A stretch of 12,766 nt of DNA, from positions 1 through 12,766 of the forward strand of contig JANYBU010000124.1 in the NCBI GenBank assembly GCA_025360665.1, written 5' to 3'. The stretch's first letter is position 1. Each line of letters starts with the position of its first letter. Below, piece after piece: positions 6,702 to 12,766 of this stretch. Position numbers and translations under genes: made by a program. Under the pieces are notes generated by a model. That model did no database searches. It worked only from the letters and a program-made list of their open reading frames with translations, and had not been told where the DNA came from. Source of the DNA: Nitrospira sp. (lineage in GTDB: Bacteria; Nitrospirota; Nitrospiria; Nitrospirales; Nitrospiraceae).

Positions 6702-7546
6702 GTCGCATCGATCTCCATCTCCATACGACCCACTCCGATGGAAGCCTTTCGCCGACTGAGGTGTTACGGCTCGCCCACAAGGCGGGGGTCACTGCGCTGG
6801 CCATCACGGACCACGACATTGTGACCGGCATTCCCGAAGCCCTCGCAGCCGGGGCTGAGCTGGGAATTGAAATCATTCCCGGCGTGGAAATCAGCTCCCG
6901 CGTTGGCAATAGTGAACTCCATATCCTTGGCTATTGCTTACACTGGCAAGACCCAGAGCTGAATCAACGCTTGGCTATCTTGCGCGAGAGCCGGCATAGC
7001 CGCAACCCGCAGATCATCGAACGGCTGCGCGCATTGGGGCTGGACGTGACCTATGAAGAAGTACGGGCTTTGGCCGGCACGGATGCGGTCGGCCGGCCAC
7101 ATATTGCGCGGCTCTTGATGGACAAAAAGTATGTCACGTCCGCCAAAGATGCCTTTGACCGCTATCTGGCAGACGGGCGCCCAGCCTATGTGGCGCGTGA
7201 ACTACCCAACCCGGCAGATGCCATCGCCTGGATCAGAGCCGCCGGCGGCGTGGCCGTGCTGGCCCATCCAACCTGGGCCAAGGTGTCAGGGGAAGGGCTG
7301 AACACACTCCTGACGACATTGAAAGCCAAGGGCCTCGGTGGCATCGAAGTCCACTACAGTACCCACACAAAGCGACAGACGACGGAGTACCTCGACCTGG
7401 CCAAGCGACTGAACTTGCTGGTGACCGGTGGAAGCGATTTCCACGGCATCACCAAGCCGGACATCGAAGTTGGTACGGGCCGGGGTGATTTGAAAGTTCC
7501 CGAGAGGCTGCTCGATCCGCTCAAAAAAGCCGCGGCGCAGGCCTGA
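6698..7546 (+). CDS. PHP-domain phosphoesterase, RNase AM / nucleoside bisphosphate phosphatase type
   Basis: A 282-residue cytoplasmic metal-dependent phosphoesterase of the TrpH/YciV group. Known members are Chromobacterium violaceum Cv1693, which removes the 3'-phosphate from 3',5'-nucleoside bisphosphates such as pAp, and E. coli YciV (RNase AM), which trims 5' ends of RNA. The metal-binding set is complete: His7 and His9 (Asp-Leu-His-Leu-His), Asp14, His39-Asp40 (Ile-Thr-Asp-His-Asp), Glu64 (Pro-Gly-Val-Glu), His75, His190 (Leu-Ala-His-Pro), and Asp247/His249 (Ser-Asp-Phe-His). The length is usual for the family. ATG 6698 overlaps the folB fusion stop (ATGA), so the two are probably translationally coupled. 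A link to pterin chemistry is not evident. The activity call is by family; pAp and RNA substrates cannot be told apart from the sequence. Confidence 0.9.
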   Translation: MSRIDLHLHTTHSDGSLSPTEVLRLAHKAGVTALAITDHDIVTGIPEALAAGAELGIEIIPGVEISSRVGNSELHILGYCLHWQDPELNQRLAILRESRHSRNPQIIERLRALGLDVTYEEVRALAGTDAVGRPHIARLLMDKKYVTSAKDAFDRYLADGRPAYVARELPNPADAIAWIRAAGGVAVLAHPTWAKVSGEGLNTLLTTLKAKGLGGIEVHYSTHTKRQTTEYLDLAKRLNLLVTGGSDFHGITKPDIEVGTGRGDLKVPERLLDPLKKAAAQA

Positions 7547-7548
7547 CT

Positions 7549-7576
7549 GCTAGCAGGCTGTTGAAAAAGCCCGCCA
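7549..7576. repeat. Short intergenic motif after the PHP gene
   Basis: The stretch containing GCAGGCTGTTGAAAAAGCC resembles, from memory, an intergenic motif found many times in Nitrospira genomes. It can form a small stem (GGCT 7556-7559, AGCC 7568-7571). It follows the PHP stop directly. Confidence 0.3.
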
Positions 7577-7607
7577 ACCTCTTAAGCGCGTCTGTCTTGT
7601 TCGTTTG

Positions 7608-7704
7608 GTTTATCTGGTCTGTCTCGTTTAATTGGTTTGTTTGGTTTGTCTTGTTTATTTGGTTGAACCAGACTGACCGGATAAACCAGAGAGACCAGAT
7701 GAAC
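7608..7704. repeat. Long TG-rich/AC-rich imperfect hairpin, probable terminator
   Basis: A T/G-rich arm built from variants of TTTGGTTTGTC (7608-7647) pairs with an A/C/G-rich arm (7665-7704) across a loop of about 17 bases. Roughly 29 of 40 positions are Watson-Crick pairs and several of the rest are G-U pairs in the plus-strand transcript, giving a stem of about 40 bp. The low-complexity arm extends left to about 7590. It separates the folB/PHP unit from the kinase operon and may act as a transcription barrier. Confidence 0.6.
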
Positions 7705-7805
7705 TAGATCAACTCGTCCCGCCTGTCTCGTGCAAATATCTTGCTAGACACCTCGCCCATTCTCTTGTACTCGCGATCACACCGCTGCTTATTTCTCCCA
7801 ATTCG

Positions 7806-7833
7806 TTGACTCTCCCATTCCATCCGCTACACT
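7806..7833 (+). promoter_or_regulatory. Promoter of the kinase-phosphatase-FHA operon
   Basis: TTGACT (7806-7811), a 16-base spacer and TACACT (7828-7833) form a good sigma-70-type promoter. The predicted start near 7840 lies after an in-frame TTG at 7834 and 27 bases before ATG 7867, which argues for the ATG as the translation start. Confidence 0.5.
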
Positions 7834-7866
7834 TTGAGACGTTCACGGACAGCCTCAAAGATTCCT

Positions 7867-9267
7867 ATGTCGAAATCCTGGACTTGGATCGCTCCCTATA
7901 TCTTTGCCATCTTGGCTGTGCTCCTAGCCGGCCCCTTGCTGAGCAGCCTGGCATTGGTCCAATCTGTCTCGACCCCGTATCTGCAGCTCAGTGGGCCTCA
8001 CGCCATTCGATTGGGTGCAAACCTCCTCGCGCTCGTCATCCTCTGGATCTTCGCCCTCGTTGCCTCGCAGCAAATCCCAGACAATGGCCGAGGATTAAGC
8101 TTTTTCCGCAACCTCGTCCTTCCGCTCACGACTCTCGTCGTCATCCTCTTTGCCAACAAAGCGTTCAGAACCGTGGGCCTGCCACTGATCGAACAGATGG
8201 GCCCTTCTCGATTTGCCTTGGGCTATGCCATCGGTCTCGTCGGTTCCGGTCTCTGGCTCTCGGCAGCCTGGGTCCTTAACCGGAGTTCGCTACGCGAAGC
8301 CTTCGCTTCCCCCAGCCAGACAGGACGCCAAGGGGTGCAGGCGCTCTCCGAGGACGAGAACGCAGGACAAGAAGAAGAGGCAGAGGCTCCGTCAGAACCA
8401 AAGAGTATAGCCGCCACGTCAATAATCAGTAGCTACACACCAGGCATGCTCGGGCGCTACAGGGTATTGAAAGAACTCGGACGCGGCGCGATGGGACTTG
8501 TCTACCTGGGAAAAGATCCAACGATCCAGCGTTTCGTAGCCATCAAGACCATGCGACTCGACCAAATCGATAGCGACGACAAGCTGCAAGACGTCAAGGC
8601 ACGGTTTTTCCGCGAAGCAGAATCCACTGGGCGTCTCTCCCACCCTAACATCGTGACCATCTATGATGCAGGAGAAGAAAACGATTTAGGATATATCGCG
8701 ATGGAACTCATCGAGGGAACCCCCCTGAAACAGTGGGCACGGAAGCCCAACTTGATGCCGGTCAACGAGGTTCTCCTGACTGTGGCCACCGTCGCGGACG
8801 CCCTGGACTACGCCCATCAACAAGGCGTCGTCCATCGCGACATCAAGCCGGCGAATATCATGCTCACGAAAGATCGCGTCGTGAAAGTCATGGATTTCGG
8901 TATTGCGAAGATGGCCTCGAGCAGCAAGACACAAACGAATATTGTGTTGGGCACGCCGACGTACATGTCACCGGAACAAATCTCAGGCAAGAAAGTGGAC
9001 GGTCGGTCGGACATCTTTTCACTCGGCGTCGTGCTGTTCGAACTCCTCACGGGGCAGCTGCCGTTCACGGCCGACAACTTGTCGGCCGTGCTGTTCAGCA
9101 TCGCCCATCATCCGCATCCCGCCATTCAGACCTTGAGGCCGGATCTTCCCCCAATGGTGCAGGAGATCGTGGATCGCGCGTTACAGAAAGAGTTGCCTCA
9201 CCGTTATCGGCGCGCAGAAGAATTCGCGGTCGAGCTCCGGGCCTGTCTGCAGAGTCTCGCAGCCTAA
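7867..9267 (+). CDS. Membrane Ser/Thr protein kinase with N-terminal membrane domain
   Basis: A 466-residue Hanks-type kinase. The N-terminal part has about four hydrophobic helices (roughly 8-32, 48-67, 82-102, 116-138), followed by an acidic linker (about 140-195, with a Gln-Glu-Glu-Glu-Ala-Glu run). The kinase domain fills about 196-460: Gly-rich loop Gly-Arg-Gly-Ala-Met-Gly at 205-210, Lys227 in Val-Ala-Ile-Lys, Glu250 of helix C, His-Arg-Asp at 323-325 with Lys327 and Asn330, Asp-Phe-Gly at 343-345, and Ser-Pro-Glu at 368-370. It should therefore be active, and is of the RD type controlled by activation-loop phosphorylation. Most bacterial kinases of this class have the kinase domain first; here the membrane domain precedes it, leaving the kinase at the cytoplasmic C-terminus. 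ATG 7867 is chosen over TTG 7834 because of the promoter position. The phosphatase gene follows after 12 bases. Confidence 0.93.
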   Translation: MSKSWTWIAPYIFAILAVLLAGPLLSSLALVQSVSTPYLQLSGPHAIRLGANLLALVILWIFALVASQQIPDNGRGLSFFRNLVLPLTTLVVILFANKAFRTVGLPLIEQMGPSRFALGYAIGLVGSGLWLSAAWVLNRSSLREAFASPSQTGRQGVQALSEDENAGQEEEAEAPSEPKSIAATSIISSYTPGMLGRYRVLKELGRGAMGLVYLGKDPTIQRFVAIKTMRLDQIDSDDKLQDVKARFFREAESTGRLSHPNIVTIYDAGEENDLGYIAMELIEGTPLKQWARKPNLMPVNEVLLTVATVADALDYAHQQGVVHRDIKPANIMLTKDRVVKVMDFGIAKMASSSKTQTNIVLGTPTYMSPEQISGKKVDGRSDIFSLGVVLFELLTGQLPFTADNLSAVLFSIAHHPHPAIQTLRPDLPPMVQEIVDRALQKELPHRYRRAEEFAVELRACLQSLAA

Positions 9268-9275
9268 GGGAGGTG
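9268..9275 (+). promoter_or_regulatory. Ribosome binding site that points to a CTG start
   Basis: GGGAGGTG directly follows the kinase stop. The only in-frame codon at normal distance that could initiate is CTG 9280, six bases after GGAGG. The first conventional candidate, TTG 9295, is 21 bases from the end of GGAGG. Confidence 0.55.
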
Positions 9276-9279
9276 TCAT

Positions 9280-10095
9280 CTGGCCTTCAAACGATTGCAT
9301 AGTGCCAAATCCGATACCGGCCTCAAACGACCGCATAACGAGGATCGCTTTGTGGCCGACCCTCCGCTCGGACTCTATGTCGTCTGTGACGGTATGGGCG
9401 GCGGGAACGCCGGCGAGATTGCCAGCGCCCTCGCAGTCGAGGCGATTCACGCGCATCTGACCGAGGCAGCCAAGAACCCAGGCCTGCCGCTGATCGGCCC
9501 CTGCGATGCCACGGTGTCTGCACCGGCCAATCGTCTCGCCAGCGCGATTCGTGCAGCGAACGATGTCGTTCGTCGCGAATCATGGAGCAGGCCTGACTAT
9601 GCCGGGATGGGTACCACCGTGGTCGCAGCACTGCTCCATGAGGCGGTGCTCAGCATCGCCCATGTCGGAGACAGCCGGCTCTACCTCGTTCGAGACGGGA
9701 CAATCCAAGCCATCACCACAGACCATTCCTGGGTCGCAGAACAGATCCTCAAGGGGTTGCTCACGGAAGAAGAGGCCGAATGCTCCTCACGCAGAAACAT
9801 CGTGACGAGAGCCCTCGGCGTCGAAAGCAGCGTCGACGTGGAACTGACGGAGGTTCCGGTCAAGAGCGGAGACATGCTGTTGTTATGCTCAGACGGACTT
9901 ACCCGTGGTGTCCGCCCGAACGACATTCTTCACATCCTCAGTGGATCGGAAGACATCCCCACCATGTCCGATCGTCTCATCGCCATGGCGAATGAGGCCG
10001 GCGGCGACGACAACACGACCGTGATTGTCGTGGCCTTGCGGGATGAACTCCAAGCCGGACTGTGGGAGCGGATGAAAAAACGATTCGTCGCGTAA
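9280..10095 (+). CDS. PP2C-family Ser/Thr phosphatase
   Basis: A 271-residue (266 from TTG 9295) metal-dependent protein phosphatase, cytoplasmic, with no membrane segment. The PPM motifs are complete in CTG numbering: Glu21-Asp22 (His-Asn-Glu-Asp-Arg), Asp37 in Cys-Asp-Gly-Met-Gly-Gly, Gly-Thr-Thr at 111-113, Gly130-Asp131 in His-Val-Gly-Asp-Ser-Arg, Ser-Asp-Gly at 204-206, and Asp-Asp-Asn-Thr-Thr at 243-247. It probably reverses phosphorylation by the kinase immediately upstream; that pairing is inferred from the operon. The N-terminus Phe-Lys-Arg-Leu-His-Ser-Ala-Lys-Ser-Asp-Thr-Gly fits the first strand of the family, which with the ribosome binding site favours CTG 9280. TTG 9295 is the conventional alternative. 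The FHA gene follows after 34 bases. Confidence 0.92.
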   Translation: MAFKRLHSAKSDTGLKRPHNEDRFVADPPLGLYVVCDGMGGGNAGEIASALAVEAIHAHLTEAAKNPGLPLIGPCDATVSAPANRLASAIRAANDVVRRESWSRPDYAGMGTTVVAALLHEAVLSIAHVGDSRLYLVRDGTIQAITTDHSWVAEQILKGLLTEEEAECSSRRNIVTRALGVESSVDVELTEVPVKSGDMLLLCSDGLTRGVRPNDILHILSGSEDIPTMSDRLIAMANEAGGDDNTTVIVVALRDELQAGLWERMKKRFVA

Positions 10096-10129
10096 CCAAT
10101 CACAGAGACCCTGCACAGGAGGGAACATC

Positions 10130-10846
10130 ATGCCAAAGACTCTGCCACAACCAGCCACACTGCTCGTCAAACTTCACGGGAAAGGCTCGCAGCATATCGA
10201 ACTGACCCAGGAGATATTGACGATCGGTCGGAAGGCCGACAATACCCTCGCGATTGAAGATCCCGCCGTCTCGGGGCATCATGCCCGTATCGTGAAGGTT
10301 CAGGCCGTCTTTTTTCTCGAAGACTTGAAGAGCACCAACGGCACCGCCATCAATGGCCAGCCGATCACGCGCCACCAACTTCGTGACGCGGACGTGATCA
10401 CCATCGGCCAACACCGGCTCGTTTTCCAAGAGAATGCGGCGGCCAGTACGGCGACGCCGGCCCCATTTGTCGATCTGGATCGAACCACGGTGCTCAGAGC
10501 AACGGACCGCACACCCGACGGACCGACGCTTACTGCCAAAGTCCTGATTGTTGCTGGGAAAACCGATCGGTTGGAATACCCACTCACCAAACAGGTGAAT
10601 GTCATTGGATCACAAGACGGAGCGGTCATTCGGTTGACCGGCTGGTTTGCCCCCAAATCTGCGGCAACGATCGCCCGACGAGGCCACAGCTACTCCGTCA
10701 GCCCTTCTCAGGGTGCGAAGTCTCTGCGCGTCAACGGCACGGACGTTGTGGGACAACAGGACCTGAAGGATGGGGACCAGATCGAGGTGGCGGGCGTGAA
10801 GCTGATGTTCTCTGTGGTCTCAGGAACCAAGAACACCTCTCGTTGA
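10130..10846 (+). CDS. Double-FHA phosphothreonine-reader protein with Thr-Thr motif
   Basis: A 238-residue cytoplasmic protein. The first FHA domain (about 10-100) has the binding residues: Gly33-Arg34 (Thr-Ile-Gly-Arg), Ser49 and His52 (Val-Ser-Gly-His-His), and Asn70 in Ser-Thr-Asn-Gly-Thr. A linker (101-135) holds Asp-Arg-Thr-Thr-Val-Leu at 117-122, which resembles the Thr-Thr phosphosite of GarA/OdhI-type FHA proteins. The second domain (about 137-230) keeps the FHA fold pattern (Asn-Val-Ile-Gly-Ser, Val-Asn-Gly-Thr, Asp-Gly-Asp-Gln-Ile), but Ala-Pro-Lys-Ser-Ala-Ala replaces the Ser-Arg-x-His loop, so it probably does not bind phosphothreonine in the usual way. ATG 10130 is supported by AGGAGGG (10117-10123). 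It is the last gene of the kinase-phosphatase operon. A self-switching reader phosphorylated by the kinase is inferred. Confidence 0.92.
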   Translation: MPKTLPQPATLLVKLHGKGSQHIELTQEILTIGRKADNTLAIEDPAVSGHHARIVKVQAVFFLEDLKSTNGTAINGQPITRHQLRDADVITIGQHRLVFQENAAASTATPAPFVDLDRTTVLRATDRTPDGPTLTAKVLIVAGKTDRLEYPLTKQVNVIGSQDGAVIRLTGWFAPKSAATIARRGHSYSVSPSQGAKSLRVNGTDVVGQQDLKDGDQIEVAGVKLMFSVVSGTKNTSR

Positions 10847-10857
10847 CGCCCATACGG

Positions 10858-11490
10858 CTATTTGAAGAAGAATGTGCCCTTCGGAAGGGTCTGATAGCAT
10901 CGGTCGGAGACCTCCTGGGCATTTGATTGTAGGCACTGGAGGATCTGCCCGCTCCCAGGTTTGACTGCTCTGCAAAACCGTTTAGCATCCTCGTCACACG
11001 CCGCCATCAACCGACTTCGATCTTCTTTCCACTTCACGAACCGCTCGTGCAACTGACTTTGGCACAGCGGCGGTAGTCGCTTGGCACGCTGTTGCAGACA
11101 GCGCGTACGGACAGAACCGTCTGGAGAGTCGGGACACAATTGTTCGATCTCGGCTTCGCATTTCAGACGGGAAGCCTGCAGCGCAAGAGGATCCAACCGC
11201 GTTACAACCGGAGCGTCAACACTCGAGTCGAGCGAACGATCATCGTCCGGCCTCGACATGACTGCCTCTGAGGGCAATGGAGGGGAGGTGGGAATGGTTA
11301 AATCCAGCTCGGGTGGCGCAGACAGGGGAGACGAAGGACCTGCCGCCTGCCGAGTCTCAGCAGGCACCGCAACCGACGACAACTCTTCTTGTGACGGGAA
11401 ATTTGTGGCCACCGCCAGCCACACGAGCCCAAGGCCAAGGATGGTAATTGCGCCGGCAACGATACCGCTCGAAGACTGCTGCTGAGCCAT
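10858..11490 (-). CDS. Membrane-anchored protein with two cysteine-rich (GLG1-type) repeats
   Basis: A 210-residue protein. One hydrophobic helix (about 9-29) acts as a signal anchor. A Pro/Ser-rich linker (about 30-100) follows, then a C-terminal domain with two four-cysteine units: Cys111, 119, 131, 143 and Cys165, 173, 186, 198. The spacings are 8-12-12 and 8-13-12. The pattern Cys-x7-Cys, Arg-Cys-Leu-Gln, Cys-Gln matches the cysteine-rich repeat of the Golgi protein GLG1 (Cys_rich_FGFR), which also occurs in bacterial exported proteins. The Cys domain is probably outside the membrane, with internal disulfides. Function is unknown. ATG 11490 has AGGGAG five bases upstream on the minus strand. 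It converges with the FHA gene across 11 bases, so it is not in the kinase operon. An inverted-repeat element begins about 75 bases upstream and may influence its promoter. Confidence 0.85.
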   Translation of the reverse strand: MAQQQSSSGIVAGAITILGLGLVWLAVATNFPSQEELSSVAVPAETRQAAGPSSPLSAPPELDLTIPTSPPLPSEAVMSRPDDDRSLDSSVDAPVVTRLDPLALQASRLKCEAEIEQLCPDSPDGSVRTRCLQQRAKRLPPLCQSQLHERFVKWKEDRSRLMAACDEDAKRFCRAVKPGSGQILQCLQSNAQEVSDRCYQTLPKGTFFFK

Positions 11491-11565
11491 GATTACTCCC
11501 TATTCCGACCAGGCCCAGCATAGGATAAGCCGTCAAAAAAATCGACGAATTATCGGGTTTCTACC

Positions 11566-11752
11566 AGGAACCTGTCCGACATGGCGGTTCGTCACGAAGC
11601 GAAGGAGTCGCCGACAGTTGCGCGACCACAGGTCCTGAAAAACCGGAAGCGTATTCGTTGGAATCCGTTGAAGATTATTTGGGGGCCGAGAACATAGCAG
11701 ATGCCTGTGCATCGTTCGCCCCAGTAGATCGGTCAATGTCGGACAGGCTCCT
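11566..11752. mobile_element. Inverted-repeat element, 187 bp, no transposase
   Basis: AGGAACCTGTCCGACAT (11566-11582) and ATGTCGGACAGGCTCCT (11736-11752) are inverted copies agreeing at 16 of 17 positions. The interior holds only a 67-codon minus-strand frame (11533-11736) with no recognisable motif that runs out through the left end, so it is probably not a gene. It looks like a MITE or a transposon remnant. No clear target duplication is visible, and its right end touches the next element directly. Confidence 0.6.
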
Positions 11753-11920
11753 AGCCCGCATTATCCATGACGGTTCATCTTGACATCTTGGAGCCGCACG
11801 GGGTGGCGGCGTCCTTGAAACATGACGCTGATAGACTGGGTGGCGAGCCCGCCAGCCGACCGGCTAGTCGCAGCCGAGAATCCACGATTGCACCACAACC
11901 GCTCATAGATAATGCGGGCT
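11753..11920. mobile_element. Second MITE-like element, 168 bp, ends related to the 5095-5273 element
   Basis: AGCCCGCATTATC (11753-11765) has a perfect 13-base inverted copy at 11908-11920. The match continues inward over ATGA-CGGTT (to 11775; right arm from about 11897) with one substitution and one inserted base. The terminus AGCCCGCATTATCCATGA resembles the 5095-5273 terminus ACCCGGACTATTCATGA (outside-in on its right end), which suggests one family. No gene lies inside. It follows the 11566-11752 element without a gap. Confidence 0.6.
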
Positions 11921-11988
11921 GAATCGGGGCGGAAGGCACCGGCTCCGCACCACCAACATGGTGACGCACGAAAGGAGCAGGACGATGG

Positions 11989-12766
11989 TTAGTTTTCTGG
12001 AGTTTCGACGATGTGGTTTTCAAACCTGGTGCAGCCCTCGGCGAGCAGCCGATTGGTGAGCATTTCTCCAGGCCATTCGATGGGTAAATCGGCCGTGAAG
12101 ATCCACACATCAGGCGAGGTCCACACGGGACCGTGGTCTTCAGGAAGTTCTGGATCAAACAGATCGGTCCAGACCGGCATGTACACGCCGTTCCCGCATT
12201 GCGTATGGAGGTGTACGATCGTGCGAGCACGGACGAGTGGGTCCAGATCGCGCCAGACTGCCGCGGTCTCATCCGCCAGTCGATGGAGCCGCACGGCATT
12301 CTGCGCATCGAACATGGCATAGGCGGCGTAAACCGGTGCTTCGATCATATCGGGAGCCAGTGCCAACTCAGGACATTCCGCTACAAGGCCTTCAAGGAGA
12401 GCCCGGCGATGCCGGTCCTCCAGCGAATCAGGTAGTCCCGAATCCGGCACCCCGATCAACTCAAAGAAGAGAAAGGCCGTATTCTCGACGGGCGGATAGA
12501 GCCGAGCGGCAATTGACGTGGTCCGCTGGGAATCCGCGACCGTGCTCAAATGTTCATTCAAGCCCTGGAGGCTGAGCGGCTCCAGCGTCGAATCGGTTAA
12601 GAGGCGCGACTCCACACGCACCACCGTCCCGGCAGAGAGCCGGAGATGTCGATGCAACAGATCCGCCGTCGCAACCGGGTCGATCTTGAGCTTGAGTGGA
12701 TGGGCCAGATTCGCTTGGAGAGGAAGTTCCAAGGCCGCCATGATGGCATAGGACAGTTTTGCATCA
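11989..12766 (-). CDS. Unrecognised protein, 5' end probably outside the window
   Basis: The frame runs from the right window edge to a TAA at 11989-11991. From the first ATG (12741) it gives 250 residues, but there is no ribosome binding site before that ATG. The upstream codons (Asp-Ala-Lys-Leu-Ser-Tyr-Ala-Ile) read like natural protein continuing off the window, so I treat the gene as partial. The product is soluble, acidic and rich in Leu, Trp and Pro, with many hydrophobic-aromatic pairs (Val-Trp-Thr, Val-Trp-Ile-Phe). I see no signal peptide, membrane helix or catalytic motif. I do not recognise the family. Composition and a long uninterrupted frame support a real gene. A 181-codon frame in another register of the same strand (11775-12320) is a shadow. 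Confidence 0.75.
   Translation of the reverse strand, partial: DAKLSYAIMAALELPLQANLAHPLKLKIDPVATADLLHRHLRLSAGTVVRVESRLLTDSTLEPLSLQGLNEHLSTVADSQRTTSIAARLYPPVENTAFLFFELIGVPDSGLPDSLEDRHRRALLEGLVAECPELALAPDMIEAPVYAAYAMFDAQNAVRLHRLADETAAVWRDLDPLVRARTIVHLHTQCGNGVYMPVWTDLFDPELPEDHGPVWTSPDVWIFTADLPIEWPGEMLTNRLLAEGCTRFENHIVETPEN

Noticed and set aside
7806..8279. 157-codon frame starting at the kinase promoter
   Set aside because: It overlaps the kinase membrane domain in another frame, and its start coincides with the -35 element.
10877..10889. CCCTT/AAGGG hairpin as a terminator for the convergent FHA and cysteine-repeat genes
   Set aside because: The stem is only 5 bp, lies within coding sequence of the minus-strand gene and has no U-tract.
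11775..12320. 181-codon minus-strand frame over the second element and the last gene
   Set aside because: It is out of frame with the longer, more protein-like 11989-12766 gene and runs through an inverted-repeat element.
1..12766. CRISPR array, tRNA or rRNA genes
   Set aside because: No regularly spaced direct repeats and no tRNA- or rRNA-like stretches were seen in reading through the window.

Overview
The window is a moderately GC-rich bacterial chromosome segment. My best guess is a Nitrospira-type bacterium (phylum Nitrospirota), because of the combination of a DUF2934 protein, a BCAM0308-family protein, a long glutamine-dependent NAD+ synthetase and intergenic repeats of a style I remember from Nitrospira genomes. 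This assignment rests on gene content and memory, not on a marker gene. No rRNA, tRNA, CRISPR array or intact transposase gene is visible.

Layout. Positions 1-620 hold the end of a small membrane ORF and a DUF2934 gene, convergent with nadE (618-2687, minus strand). Positions 2688-3623 are about 930 bases without a convincing gene. A BCAM0308-family zinc-ribbon-like protein follows (3624-4121). A roughly 600-base non-coding stretch then carries an inverted repeat, an operator-like dyad and an extended -10 promoter, leading into a small unrecognised gene (4754-5113). The 3' end of that gene lies inside a 179-bp palindromic MITE-like element (5095-5273). After it come structured repeats (5344-5622) and a two-gene unit: a FolB (dihydroneopterin aldolase)-methyltransferase fusion (5751-6701) overlapping by 4 bases a PHP-family phosphoesterase (6698-7546).

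A long TG-rich/AC-rich hairpin (7608-7704) separates that unit from a three-gene signalling operon with its own promoter (7806-7833): a membrane Ser/Thr kinase with an N-terminal membrane domain (7867-9267), a PP2C phosphatase that probably starts at a rare CTG codon (9280-10095), and a double-FHA protein with an internal Thr-Thr motif (10130-10846). Kinase, phosphatase and phosphothreonine reader form a self-contained write/erase/read module. Convergent with it is a membrane-anchored protein with two four-cysteine repeats (10858-11490, minus). Upstream of that gene two inverted-repeat elements lie end to end (11566-11752 and 11753-11920). The second has termini related to the element at 5095-5273. 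The window ends inside an unrecognised minus-strand gene (11989-12766).

The points most worth following up are the family of palindromic non-autonomous elements (one supplying the stop codon of a gene), the FolB-methyltransferase fusion, the kinase/phosphatase/FHA module and the likely CTG start. I see no clearly new defence or mobile system.
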